A stretch of DNA of 11,381 bases. Source: Saprospiraceae bacterium (GTDB lineage Bacteria; Bacteroidota; Bacteroidia; Chitinophagales; Saprospiraceae). The position numbers and the translations under genes were made by a program. The notes below the pieces were generated by a model, which ran no database searches, was not told the DNA's origin, and was given only the letters and a program-made list of their open reading frames with translations. Of the stretch, positions 4,861 through 11,381 are shown one piece after another; positions within the stretch are counted from its first letter, which is position 1, and every line of letters begins with the position of its first letter. The stretch covers positions 1 to 11,381 of the forward strand of contig JALHPW010000100.1 of assembly GCA_022842255.1 (NCBI GenBank). The letters are read 5' to 3'.

Positions 4861-7779
4861 ATGAAATCAATAAACGCACTACTACTGCCCCTTCTTTTTT
4901 CATGCCTAGCTATGTTTTCACAAGCCCAAAACATTGGCGGTATTGTCAATATTTATACGCCGGTGACGGCTATTTCAGGCTGTGCCAACCATATCATCAC
5001 CGTGGAGTCCGTCCAAGGATTTGCGGTTGGCGATGAAGTGTTGCTCATACAAATGCAAGGAGCGACCATCGATACTACCAATACGCCCAGTTTTGGCGAT
5101 TATGTTGGTACAAATTCCACGGGCTTATATGAGATGAACCGGATTGCAAACATCATTGGCAATCAGGTTCACCTATTGTTCAAAACACTTGGGCCGTATG
5201 AGGTAGCAGGCCGGGTGCAGCTCATTCGGGTGCCCGAATATACCGATGCAACGGTGACCAGCACGTTAACTTGTAAAGCTTGGGACGGGTTCACCGGTGG
5301 TGTTTTGGTGATTGACGTTGCGAATACCCTCACGCTACAAAGCGACTTGGATGTGAGTGGAAAGGGCTTCCGCGGGGGTGTGGTGGTAGACGCCGATGCT
5401 GCGCCGTATGGTCAATTGGGGTATTATTATCCGCCCAACCCAATCGTTTCTGGCCAAAAAGGGGAAGGAGTGGCCATTGTTTCGCTAGATAAATCTTATG
5501 GCCGTGGCAAGGCGGGCAATGGGGGGGGCGCTGGGAATTCCCATAATGCAGGCGGTGGTGGTGGCGGCAATTCCGGCGATGGAGGCTTTGGTGGATTGGA
5601 ATACTACAATGTTCCCAACTCGCCAACCCCAGGTACCAATGGGATTGGAGGCGCTAATGCCTTTTTTGGGAACAATACTCGATTGATACTCGGCGGCGGC
5701 GGCGGGGCTGGTCATTCCAATGACAATACCGGGTCTTCGGGTGGTAATGGTGGTGGAATCATTATTTTAAGGGTCAAACAAATCCTGGGAAATTCCCAAA
5801 AAATAATCGCAAACGGTCAAACGGTTGTTTCTCTTGGAACTGATCGCAATGACGGGCAAGGTGGCGGCGGTGCAGGCGGCACTATATTCATGCAGGCAAA
5901 TCAGGTCTTGAGTGCCTTAAAATTTGAAGCAAATGGCGGAAAGGGTGGAGATTGTCTGTTTTTTGTAAACTCCCAAATCATTGGACCTGGTGGCGGCGGT
6001 GGAGGTGGAAGAGTGTTGGTTTCCCAGAATTCCCCACTTATAACTTGGGAGAGTTTGGGCGGCAACCCCGGCATAGCAAACCAAGGCCTTAATAATGGGG
6101 CGACCAAAGGCATAAACGGGCAATTTAGCTTTGGTGGGGGCATCAGCATCAAACAAGCATTTGAATCCATTGATATTGAAATTCTACAGGATATTCCGCT
6201 TTGTCCAAATGAGATCATTGTGCTGGATGGCCAAAGTTATACGGCCCCCGATTCAGTTACCCTAACCCTGCCTGGCTCCAATGGCAACTGCGATACCCTG
6301 GCTACCTATATCCTAGTGCTTAAAAACCAGGTTTCCATCAACGAAACCATAGCCCTTTGTCCGGGTGAAACTACTATGATTGACGGCCAAACCTATTCCG
6401 CACCAGCCACGGTCAACCTGACGCTAGCAGGCTCCAACGGTGATTGTGACACCCTGGCCACTTATGTCCTGGTGCTCAAAAACCAGGTTTCTATCAACGA
6501 AAACATCGCGCTTTGCCCAGGTGAAACCACCACACTCGGTGGACAAACCTATACGGCCCCTGCCACCGTCAACCTGACGTTTGCGGGTTCAAATGGTGAG
6601 TGCGATACCTTGGCCACTTACACCCTGGAATTGCTTACACAACCCACCTTCAGCCAAACCATAGAGTTTTGTCCTGGGGAAACTGTGCTGTTGGGTGGGA
6701 CCAGTTATACGCAACCTGGTGTCGTAATCCTATCATTACCAGCTACTTCTGGTTGCGATACCATTGCAACCTACACCTTGGAATACCTTACTCCGGCTCC
6801 TTCCAACGTTGGGATTGTTTGCCCAGGCAATGTCAGTGTGATTACTTCGCCAGGCACCGGGCCATTCGCGGTCACCTACCCTGACCCCACGGCTGCCAGC
6901 GATTGCCCCTGCCCTGGACTTGAACTCACGCTTACTGCAGGACTTCCATCCGGCAGTCTTTTCCCGGTCACCAGCACGCCGGTATGCTGGCAGGCTTCCG
7001 ATAGCTGTGGACAAACGGCTTCGTGCTGTTTTGTGGTCACCGTCCGCGAGGAAGCCCCTTGCGATGTAAAGACCAACGGCTGCATGAAATACGAACTGCT
7101 GAACATCACGGCCGATGCTGCTGAAAACCGCACGTATCGGATTCGGGTCACGAATTCCTGCGCCAACAAAATGACCTACACGGCCATCCAGATTCCCGAT
7201 GGCATGACGGCGATGAGTCCGGCAGAAAATTCCATTTTCACGGCAGAGGTTTCAGGACGTGAATATTTGGTGCGCAATCCCAATTTTTCACCGTTTTATT
7301 CGGTGCGGTTCAAGTCCATTGTGGACAGTATTTCCGGCGGACAATCCGAAATCTTCCGCTACAAATTGCCGGCCCAGGCCGACCCGACCTACATCCATAT
7401 TCTATCGCGGCTGGAACCGCAGGTGTATTATGAGGCGCATCTCAATACCTTCAATTGCCCAATCGGCATCACCCCGCCCGATGGCAATCGACCCACGGTG
7501 GAACGAGAAATGAAGCCCTTGCTTTCCCCTGAAATCAGGCTGTTCCCTAACCCAACGAGTGGGACCCTGTTTGCCGATTTGTCGGATTGGGAAGGACAAG
7601 ATGTTCAGTTGCGGGTTTTGGACAGTCGCGGGCAAATGGTACTACAGCATGCGGTTTTGGCGAATGCCTCGGTGCAATCGATTGATTTGCCGGAATCTTT
7701 GTCCAGCGGTCTTTACTTTTTAGAGGTCTGGACGGAGCTTGGAGAGAAGTACTCAGCTCGGTTTGCGTTGGTTCATTAA
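4861..7779 (+). CDS. Large exported T9SS substrate: Gly-rich, repeat-containing surface protein
   Basis: This 972-residue exported protein is probably surface-anchored or released by type IX secretion. Seen in order: a signal peptide with a hydrophobic core (about residues 7-18) and a likely cleavage after SQA (residue 22); an N-terminal domain (23 to about 165) that contains GFAVGDEVLLIQMQGA; a Gly-rich region (about 165-430) with many GGGGG runs among short beta-like segments; four tandem repeats of about 52 residues (440-645) carrying LCPGE...DGQ.Y..P and a CDTLATY signature; a Cys-rich HYR-like domain (about 648-730); a domain of about 150 residues without a family I recognise; and a C-terminal T9SS type A sorting domain (about 888-972) with the hallmark RLFPNPTSG and SGLYFLEV. 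The usual role of such proteins is adhesion or scaffolding; no catalytic motif is visible. The start ATG directly precedes the signal peptide. It stands alone, divergent from the methyltransferase gene. Confidence 0.9.
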   Translation: MKSINALLLPLLFSCLAMFSQAQNIGGIVNIYTPVTAISGCANHIITVESVQGFAVGDEVLLIQMQGATIDTTNTPSFGDYVGTNSTGLYEMNRIANIIGNQVHLLFKTLGPYEVAGRVQLIRVPEYTDATVTSTLTCKAWDGFTGGVLVIDVANTLTLQSDLDVSGKGFRGGVVVDADAAPYGQLGYYYPPNPIVSGQKGEGVAIVSLDKSYGRGKAGNGGGAGNSHNAGGGGGGNSGDGGFGGLEYYNVPNSPTPGTNGIGGANAFFGNNTRLILGGGGGAGHSNDNTGSSGGNGGGIIILRVKQILGNSQKIIANGQTVVSLGTDRNDGQGGGGAGGTIFMQANQVLSALKFEANGGKGGDCLFFVNSQIIGPGGGGGGGRVLVSQNSPLITWESLGGNPGIANQGLNNGATKGINGQFSFGGGISIKQAFESIDIEILQDIPLCPNEIIVLDGQSYTAPDSVTLTLPGSNGNCDTLATYILVLKNQVSINETIALCPGETTMIDGQTYSAPATVNLTLAGSNGDCDTLATYVLVLKNQVSINENIALCPGETTTLGGQTYTAPATVNLTFAGSNGECDTLATYTLELLTQPTFSQTIEFCPGETVLLGGTSYTQPGVVILSLPATSGCDTIATYTLEYLTPAPSNVGIVCPGNVSVITSPGTGPFAVTYPDPTAASDCPCPGLELTLTAGLPSGSLFPVTSTPVCWQASDSCGQTASCCFVVTVREEAPCDVKTNGCMKYELLNITADAAENRTYRIRVTNSCANKMTYTAIQIPDGMTAMSPAENSIFTAEVSGREYLVRNPNFSPFYSVRFKSIVDSISGGQSEIFRYKLPAQADPTYIHILSRLEPQVYYEAHLNTFNCPIGITPPDGNRPTVEREMKPLLSPEIRLFPNPTSGTLFADLSDWEGQDVQLRVLDSRGQMVLQHAVLANASVQSIDLPESLSSGLYFLEVWTELGEKYSARFALVH
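5521..5528 (+). repeat. Run of eight G in the Gly-rich coding region
   Basis: Eight consecutive G encode part of an N-G-G-G-A-G stretch in the surface protein. Gain or loss of a single base would shift the frame and remove the C-terminal sorting domain. Confidence 0.8.
6178..6795 (+). repeat. Four in-frame tandem repeats (~156 bp each) in the surface protein
   Basis: Units run 6178-6333, 6334-6489, 6490-6645 and 6646-6795, encoding 52, 52, 52 and 50 residues. Each has one Cys in a CPGE/CPNE motif, a G-x-x-Y-x-x-P stretch and a second Cys in CDT(L/I)ATY. Units 2 and 3 are the most alike, even at DNA level, which suggests recent duplication; unit 4 has diverged most. The last residues of units 1 and 2 are both LVLKNQV. 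Confidence 0.9.
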
Positions 7780-7792
7780 TCGTTGTTTGGAT

Positions 7793-7863
7793 TTTACCGC
7801 AGAGACGCTGCGTTTGAACAGCTTGAGTTTCAACACTCCGTGCCTCTGCGCCTCTGCGGTAAA
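7793..7863. terminator. Hairpin with 12-bp perfect arms between convergent genes
   Basis: TTTACCGCAGAG at 7793-7804 is the exact reverse complement of 7852-7863; the interior has partial pairing (TTGAA 7814-7818 with TTCAA 7829-7833). It fills the 103-bp gap between the surface-protein gene (ends 7779) and the GldM-like gene (ends 7883), so it can serve as a terminator for both. The right arm, read as its complement, contains CCGCAGAGGCGCAGAGGCAC. I recognise that pattern from dispersed intergenic repeats in several bacterial groups; this recollection is not checked here. Confidence 0.6.
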
Positions 7864-7882
7864 TTTTGCATGCAGGTCTATT

Positions 7883-8773
7883 TTACTTACAGGAATCCAC
7901 CACAGTAACGGAGAATTCCTTTATAATGGATTTGGTAGTTTTGGTTTGAGGATTGGTAAATAAGAATTCAACCGTGTACTTTTTTTCACCGGGAATTGTA
8001 TACCGTCTTTGAAATGTGGCGACCCCATCTTTGATTTCCAATTCGTTTCCATCCACGCGAACGCGCATATTTCGATTTTTGGGTCGTTCGTACATAGACG
8101 CAAAAACCTCTGCGGTATACCACTCACCTGCCTTAGGGGCAGGGTTTTTAGGTGAAACGCTGATTACAGGACCTGGGAAACATATCATTACATCTTTTCC
8201 GCTCATTTTCCTATCTAGGTCTCGTAAAACTGCGGTTTCTGATGATCTAACGCGTGATATGATATTTCGCAAAATCAATAAAATCTCTTCGGTTCGGGCA
8301 GTTGGAATAAAACCCCAAAGCCAAGCTTCAGGCAGTTCATAGCCATTCAGCGCCAAATCAGGGAAGGAGGGTTGAAGCGATTCATCGTAGTCAGACAATA
8401 ATGCGATTGTATCCTGAAATGCCTTGGTTGTTTTTTGAAGCATAGCAAACAACTCGTTCTCTTCAACCTTGTGTTCATAAACCAAATGCCTAAGAGAGGT
8501 TAGATCCTGTATGGTTCGATCAGTAAAGCTGACCAATCGTTTTGCCCGCTTGCCATAATCATCGCTTTGTGGACTAGGGTAATCATACTGATTTTTATCG
8601 ATTGTCATCATCATGGTTGTGTTTTCCCGCTCCAACAACTCCCCAGCCATTTTCAGGGTTTGGTCGGAGGCCAGATTCAACTCCCGGCCTCTCGCACTGT
8701 TTTTCTCAAAAATGAGCCAGCCTGACAAAGCAATAATGATGACCCAATAGGGCAAATGAGCGGTGTATTGCAT
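7883..8773 (-). CDS. Short GldM/PorM-like protein (N-terminal half only)
   Basis: This 296-residue protein has one N-terminal membrane segment (about residues 8-23, YWVIIIALSGWLIF), placing the rest in the periplasm. Residues about 30-190 are helical and charged and include TEEILLILRNIISRVRSSETAVL, comparable to the GldM first-domain helix that usually reads like LLSKLQNDVRNAE. Residues about 205-293 form a beta-rich domain with PKAGEWYTAEVFASMY and an IKDGVATFQRRYTIPGEKKYTVEF run, comparable to the second GldM domain (AGEEYEADVF-like). GldM/PorM is normally over 500 residues with four periplasmic domains and forms the trans-envelope shaft of the T9SS/gliding motor with GldL. Here the protein stops cleanly (VVDSCK, TAA) after domain two, and no gldK, gldL or gldN is nearby. 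It may be a stand-alone paralogue or a shortened relic. The family assignment rests on layout and short motifs, so it is moderate. Confidence 0.6.
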   Translation of the reverse strand: MQYTAHLPYWVIIIALSGWLIFEKNSARGRELNLASDQTLKMAGELLERENTTMMMTIDKNQYDYPSPQSDDYGKRAKRLVSFTDRTIQDLTSLRHLVYEHKVEENELFAMLQKTTKAFQDTIALLSDYDESLQPSFPDLALNGYELPEAWLWGFIPTARTEEILLILRNIISRVRSSETAVLRDLDRKMSGKDVMICFPGPVISVSPKNPAPKAGEWYTAEVFASMYERPKNRNMRVRVDGNELEIKDGVATFQRRYTIPGEKKYTVEFLFTNPQTKTTKSIIKEFSVTVVDSCK

Positions 8774-8803
8774 GGAAGATTGATTTTAGCGAGAAACGAT
8801 GGG

Positions 8804-8828
8804 GCTCCCAAAAAATTGAGGCGATGGC
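8804..8828. repeat. Left copy of direct repeat bracketing the MNT/HEPN module
   Basis: GCTCCC, a run of six A, then TTGAGGCGATGGC. The same sequence with seven A occurs at 9633-9658 in the same orientation. Here it stands alone with no complementary arm, so it is not a hairpin. It lies 31 bp from the start of the GldM-like gene and about 100 bp before the MNT gene. A shared AAGATTGATT also precedes both copies (8776-8785 and 9621-9630). Confidence 0.85.
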
Positions 8829-8900
8829 ATTTGCGACCTGTTTAATCGCATTATTCACTAGAAAGAAGGTTGGCAACTGCCTCGTTTATGCCTTTTTATG

Positions 8901-8908
8901 TACCTTCG
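8901..8908 (+). promoter_or_regulatory. -7 box (TACCTTCG) of the MNT/HEPN operon
   Basis: TACCTTCG, followed by CA, differs from TAnnTTTG at one base. It lies 20 bases before the MNT start codon, giving a predicted leader of about 13 bases. I see no -33 TTTG at normal spacing. The small palindrome GTTGGCAAC at about 8869-8877, upstream of the box, could be a control site. Confidence 0.45.
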
Positions 8909-8927
8909 CAAGTAAAACATCCGACTC

Positions 8928-9248
8928 ATGGTGGATAAAAACTTAATAGCCAAAGATGTGAAAAGGCACCTTCAGTTGCTCTATGGCGACCGATTGGCAA
9001 AACTTATCTTGTATGGCTCCTACGCACGTGGAGATTTTAAAGAAGGTTCGGATATCGATTTTTTGGTGGTATTGAAGGACGAGGAGATAAATAAAGGAAA
9101 GGAGATTTTAGCGCTCAGCCATGCGCTTTCCCCGCTCAATCTTACTTATGGCATCATTATTTCCAAACACCCTACGACCTTAGAAGAGTATCAAAACTCC
9201 CCTTTCCTGTATTACAAAAATGTACGCCGAGAAGGTATTGAGGTATGA
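8928..9248 (+). CDS. MNT-type nucleotidyltransferase (probable antitoxin of MNT/HEPN pair)
   Basis: This 106-residue protein is a minimal nucleotidyltransferase of the polymerase-beta superfamily. The signature GSYARGDFKEGSDIDFLV spans residues 30-47 and fits the GS-x10-D-x-D pattern (G30, S31, D42, D44) that binds metal and nucleotide. In characterised MntA/HepT pairs such a protein adds AMP to the HEPN toxin and silences it; here that is inference from family and context. The C-terminal part (YKNVRREGIEV) is typical of the group. At the strand where many relatives carry a third acidic residue (Y-D-V), this protein reads Y74-G75-I, so catalysis may be altered. The stop overlaps the next start by 4 bp (ATGA), so the two proteins are probably translationally coupled. 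Confidence 0.85.
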   Translation: MVDKNLIAKDVKRHLQLLYGDRLAKLILYGSYARGDFKEGSDIDFLVVLKDEEINKGKEILALSHALSPLNLTYGIIISKHPTTLEEYQNSPFLYYKNVRREGIEV

Positions 9249-9622
9249 ATCTTCCGATTGATAAAATTCTCGAAAGAGCCGATGATGCGCTCTCCGATGC
9301 CACATTTAATTTTGAGCATGAGCGGTATGTCGCCTGTGTAAACCGAGCCTACTATGCTGTTTTTTATTGCATTGCGGCATTGTTAGAACACAAACAGATT
9401 TATGTTAAAACCCATCAAGGCTCGCATAATAAGTTCAATGAACTTTACTTGAAAACAGGGCTGATGGCACCGATTTTAAACGATTCCTTGGACGTTGTTT
9501 TTTCACTTAGGCAAGCGGGAGACTATGATTTTAGAGTTGAAATTACAACTACGGAGGCTATTGCAGCTCTAGAACACGCCCGCACTTTTCTTATTGCCAC
9601 CAAATCATATTTTGATATATAA
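9245..9622 (+). CDS. HEPN-domain protein (partner of the MNT protein)
   Basis: This 125-residue all-helical HEPN protein is encoded directly behind, and overlapping, the MNT gene. Recognisable features are N33-R34-A-Y36-Y37-A followed by a hydrophobic helix, KTHQGSHNKFNELYLKTG (55-72), and LRQAGDYDF (88-96), all hallmarks of the HEPN branch paired with MNT proteins. The R-x4-6-H ribonuclease motif of HepT and other HEPN RNases is absent: no Arg is followed by a His at that spacing. It could be a non-RNase HEPN protein, one using a different active site, or part of a nucleotide-binding complex. A toxin-antitoxin role is plausible from the gene pair but unproven. The gene ends 14 bp before the strong terminator. 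Confidence 0.83.
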   Translation: MNLPIDKILERADDALSDATFNFEHERYVACVNRAYYAVFYCIAALLEHKQIYVKTHQGSHNKFNELYLKTGLMAPILNDSLDVVFSLRQAGDYDFRVEITTTEAIAALEHARTFLIATKSYFDI

Positions 9623-9632
9623 GATTGATTCT

Positions 9633-9684
9633 GCTCCCAAAAAAATTGAGGCGATGGCAAAATGCCACCGCCTCAATTTTTTGG
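9633..9684. terminator. Strong bidirectional terminator; left arm is the right copy of the direct repeat
   Basis: CCC-A7-TTGAGGCGATGGC (9636-9658) pairs with 9663-9684 around a 4-base loop, with one mismatch and one bulged A. On either strand the stem's 3' side ends in a run of T before GGG, so it can stop transcription both from the HEPN gene and from the convergent gene that ends at 9728. The left arm, with its GCT flank (9633-9658), repeats the sequence at 8804-8828. Confidence 0.8.
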
Positions 9685-9727
9685 GTGCTATCTGCTAGCC
9701 ACCTCCACAAAAGCAACCAAAACAAAC

Positions 9728-11381
9728 CTACCATCCCGGAATAAAATTCAAGCCAAAACGCCAGGTCCGTTCACTCTCCGGAGCCGATATCGGTAGCGCG
9801 AAATAAGGCTCCAGCACCAGGTAGCCAAACAGGTTCACACGCATCGAAACACCCGTAGAGAAAATAGGCCGGTGTTGGATGAACGCATCTTCCCGCAATT
9901 CATCGCGGGTATAAAATGCCAGACCCGCGTCAAAAAACAGGTTCAGGTCCGTGATAAGGAAGTTCGACTTGATCAGCGAAAGTTGACGAGGCCCGGTAAA
10001 AGGTATCCGGATCTCAAAATTGCCCACCACCATCTTGCTGCCCACGGTCCGGTAGATAAAATTCGAGTCTTCCGGGGCAGAGTACACATTGCGGTCGTAC
10101 CCCCGCACGAAGAAGGAGTTGCCCGCAAACAATGGATATTGCAAACTAAACGCCGTAGAAGTGCCTCCCGTACGGGCATAGGCCAAGCCTCGCACCGCAA
10201 ACGTAAATGGCTTGGCATAGAAGTACTTACGCCCGTCCGCGAGGTAGGTGGTAAACTCAAAATCACCAAAATATTGCTCCACGCCCAGGCGATACCGCCA
10301 GCCTTGCAAAGGGGCCGTCATCCCGAAATAAGAGTTGTCGCCCACAAACGCCGCGTTCACGTTGTTCAAATTGAGCGAAGGCCCTTTGGGTTGTCTTTGC
10401 CGGTCAGAACCGTAATACCCACCGTCCAGGAAGTAGTAGTCCGCATATTCCGTGACGCGGCTACTGTAAAACTCCGTGGCTGCACCGGCCTCTACCCGTT
10501 TGGTGACCGAGAATGGATAAAATACAGTGCCGCCAATACGCTGCTGGAACACGCGTTCCAAACCAAACACGCTTTTCAACAGGGTGGTATTTACGCCCGG
10601 CTGTATTTCGATGGGAACATATTCCAGGTATTGGTAACCACCTGTTTGGTAGGCAATATGCGAAGCATTGATACCCCAGCCAATCCGGTTTTTTTGATTG
10701 ATGTACGAAATTTGACCGCCCGCATCCTGGATGTCGCCATTCAGCACGGCGCCTGCGTATATTTGGTTGTTGCCTAAAATATCGCTGAAAAGCGCATCAA
10801 TACCACCAGCCAGGCCCGTTTGGGTGCCAAAACTGCTGTTTCCTGTATTGACCCCAACACCCGTGCTGCCACCGAGGTAGTCAAGTTGGAATTTGGGCCT
10901 GAACTTCTTGGCAGTCATCTGCGGGTCTTTGTCCGTGGCAGTATCCATGAGCCGCAAACCCGTGTTCACCATGTCCTTTTGTTTGGGACTGAATGGCGGC
11001 AGCGATGCGGGCACCTGATCTACGGCACCTGGATCAACTTCTTTGGCCTCAAAATCAGCTTCATTTGCCTGGTGAATGGTGTACCGTCCTTTGTTGTAGT
11101 GCGTGTACAGGATGCGGTCGCGGTCGTCGGCGATGGTGATGGCAGGCGAATAAGGGGTAATGCCGGTAATGCCCGTCATCATGTCTGTCAGTTGAAACAC
11201 CTTTTTTGAGGTCGGATCATAGCGGTACAGGTTGCGGCGACCGTCGCGATTACTGAGGAAAAACAGGTTGCCGTTTTTGTCGTAGGAAAACTTGCTTATA
11301 CCATCGTCTACAACCTTGTTTTGGGCATCTATGGCGTAGTTTACATCGTTCTTGACAAGCCTGTTGTGTATGGAGTCGTGG
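9728..11381 (-). CDS. TolB-like beta-propeller / outer-membrane beta-barrel protein (5' end missing)
   Basis: The reading frame runs open from the window edge (first full codon at 11380) to a TAG at 9728-9730, giving about 551 residues of the C-terminal part. A GTG at 11200 is in frame but lies inside a conserved domain, so it is not the start. The first ~145 residues are WD40/TolB-type propeller blades, for example KNGNLFFLSNRDGRRNLYRY followed by KKVFQLTD and DRILYTHYNKGRY. A Pro-rich linker leads to a long stretch of alternating-polarity strands and turns, consistent with an outer-membrane barrel, ending in VLEPYFALPIS...RTWRFGLNFIPGW. The terminal aromatic residue fits a BAM-recognised barrel. 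Proteins with this build are widespread in Bacteroidota and often labelled TolB or biopolymer transporter; the real function is not settled. Its promoter lies outside the window. Confidence 0.82.
   Translation of the reverse strand, partial: HDSIHNRLVKNDVNYAIDAQNKVVDDGISKFSYDKNGNLFFLSNRDGRRNLYRYDPTSKKVFQLTDMMTGITGITPYSPAITIADDRDRILYTHYNKGRYTIHQANEADFEAKEVDPGAVDQVPASLPPFSPKQKDMVNTGLRLMDTATDKDPQMTAKKFRPKFQLDYLGGSTGVGVNTGNSSFGTQTGLAGGIDALFSDILGNNQIYAGAVLNGDIQDAGGQISYINQKNRIGWGINASHIAYQTGGYQYLEYVPIEIQPGVNTTLLKSVFGLERVFQQRIGGTVFYPFSVTKRVEAGAATEFYSSRVTEYADYYFLDGGYYGSDRQRQPKGPSLNLNNVNAAFVGDNSYFGMTAPLQGWRYRLGVEQYFGDFEFTTYLADGRKYFYAKPFTFAVRGLAYARTGGTSTAFSLQYPLFAGNSFFVRGYDRNVYSAPEDSNFIYRTVGSKMVVGNFEIRIPFTGPRQLSLIKSNFLITDLNLFFDAGLAFYTRDELREDAFIQHRPIFSTGVSMRVNLFGYLVLEPYFALPISAPESERTWRFGLNFIPGW

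Noticed and set aside
7883..8773. GldM-like gene as a frameshifted pseudogene.
   Set aside because: No disrupted continuation is visible in the 103-bp gap behind it, and the next gene converges, so there is no remnant of the missing domains.
9872..10777. 301-codon plus-strand frame opposite the barrel gene.
   Set aside because: It is rich in R, H and V as expected from antisense translation, and the opposite strand has the coherent barrel protein.
11198..11200. GTG at 11200 as start of the propeller/barrel gene.
   Set aside because: The frame stays open upstream to the window edge and encodes good propeller sequence (NGNLFFLSNRDGRRNLYRY).

Overview
The window comes from a member of the Bacteroidota. 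Three kinds of evidence point there: a PorX-type response regulator (receiver plus PglZ domain), a large exported protein ending in a type IX secretion (T9SS) sorting domain, and -7 promoter boxes of the TAnnTTTG type. The long Gly-rich and CPGE-repeat surface protein and the TolB-propeller/outer-membrane-barrel protein would fit the Saprospiria (Haliscomenobacter/Lewinella-like), but that finer placement is an impression and has not been tested.

Layout. (1) 85-1806 (+) encodes a single bacterial dynamin-like GTPase with a hydrophobic hairpin near its C-terminus. (2) 1807-2366 is a 560-bp gap between convergent genes and is rich in structure: a promoter-like box, a possible 40-codon ORF, a strong intrinsic terminator, a second hairpin, and a 150-bp inverted repeat whose right arm is a perfect 8-bp tandem array. 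(3) 2367-3923 (-) is porX. Upstream of it on the same strand, 4070-4789 encodes a SAM-dependent methyltransferase-like protein. (4) 4861-7779 (+) diverges from the methyltransferase and encodes a 972-residue exported T9SS substrate: signal peptide, N-terminal domain, Gly-rich region, four ~52-residue repeats, HYR-like domain and C-terminal sorting domain. (5) 7883-8773 (-) encodes a short protein that looks like the N-terminal half of GldM/PorM, the periplasmic shaft of the T9SS motor, without its distal domains. (6) 8928-9622 (+) is a two-gene MNT nucleotidyltransferase/HEPN module with a 4-bp overlap. It is bracketed by 25-26-bp direct repeats; the right copy is one arm of a strong bidirectional terminator. 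(7) 9728-11381 (-) is the 3' part of a gene for a TolB-like beta-propeller joined to an outer-membrane beta-barrel; its 5' end lies outside the window.

Three genes touch the type IX secretion / gliding system: the regulator porX, a cargo protein and a partial GldM paralogue. They are separate transcription units, so I infer a shared theme and not an operon. The most interesting items are the truncated GldM-like protein, the repeat-bracketed MNT/HEPN cassette with an atypical HEPN protein, and the unexplained transcription-unit-like segment at 1914-2143.
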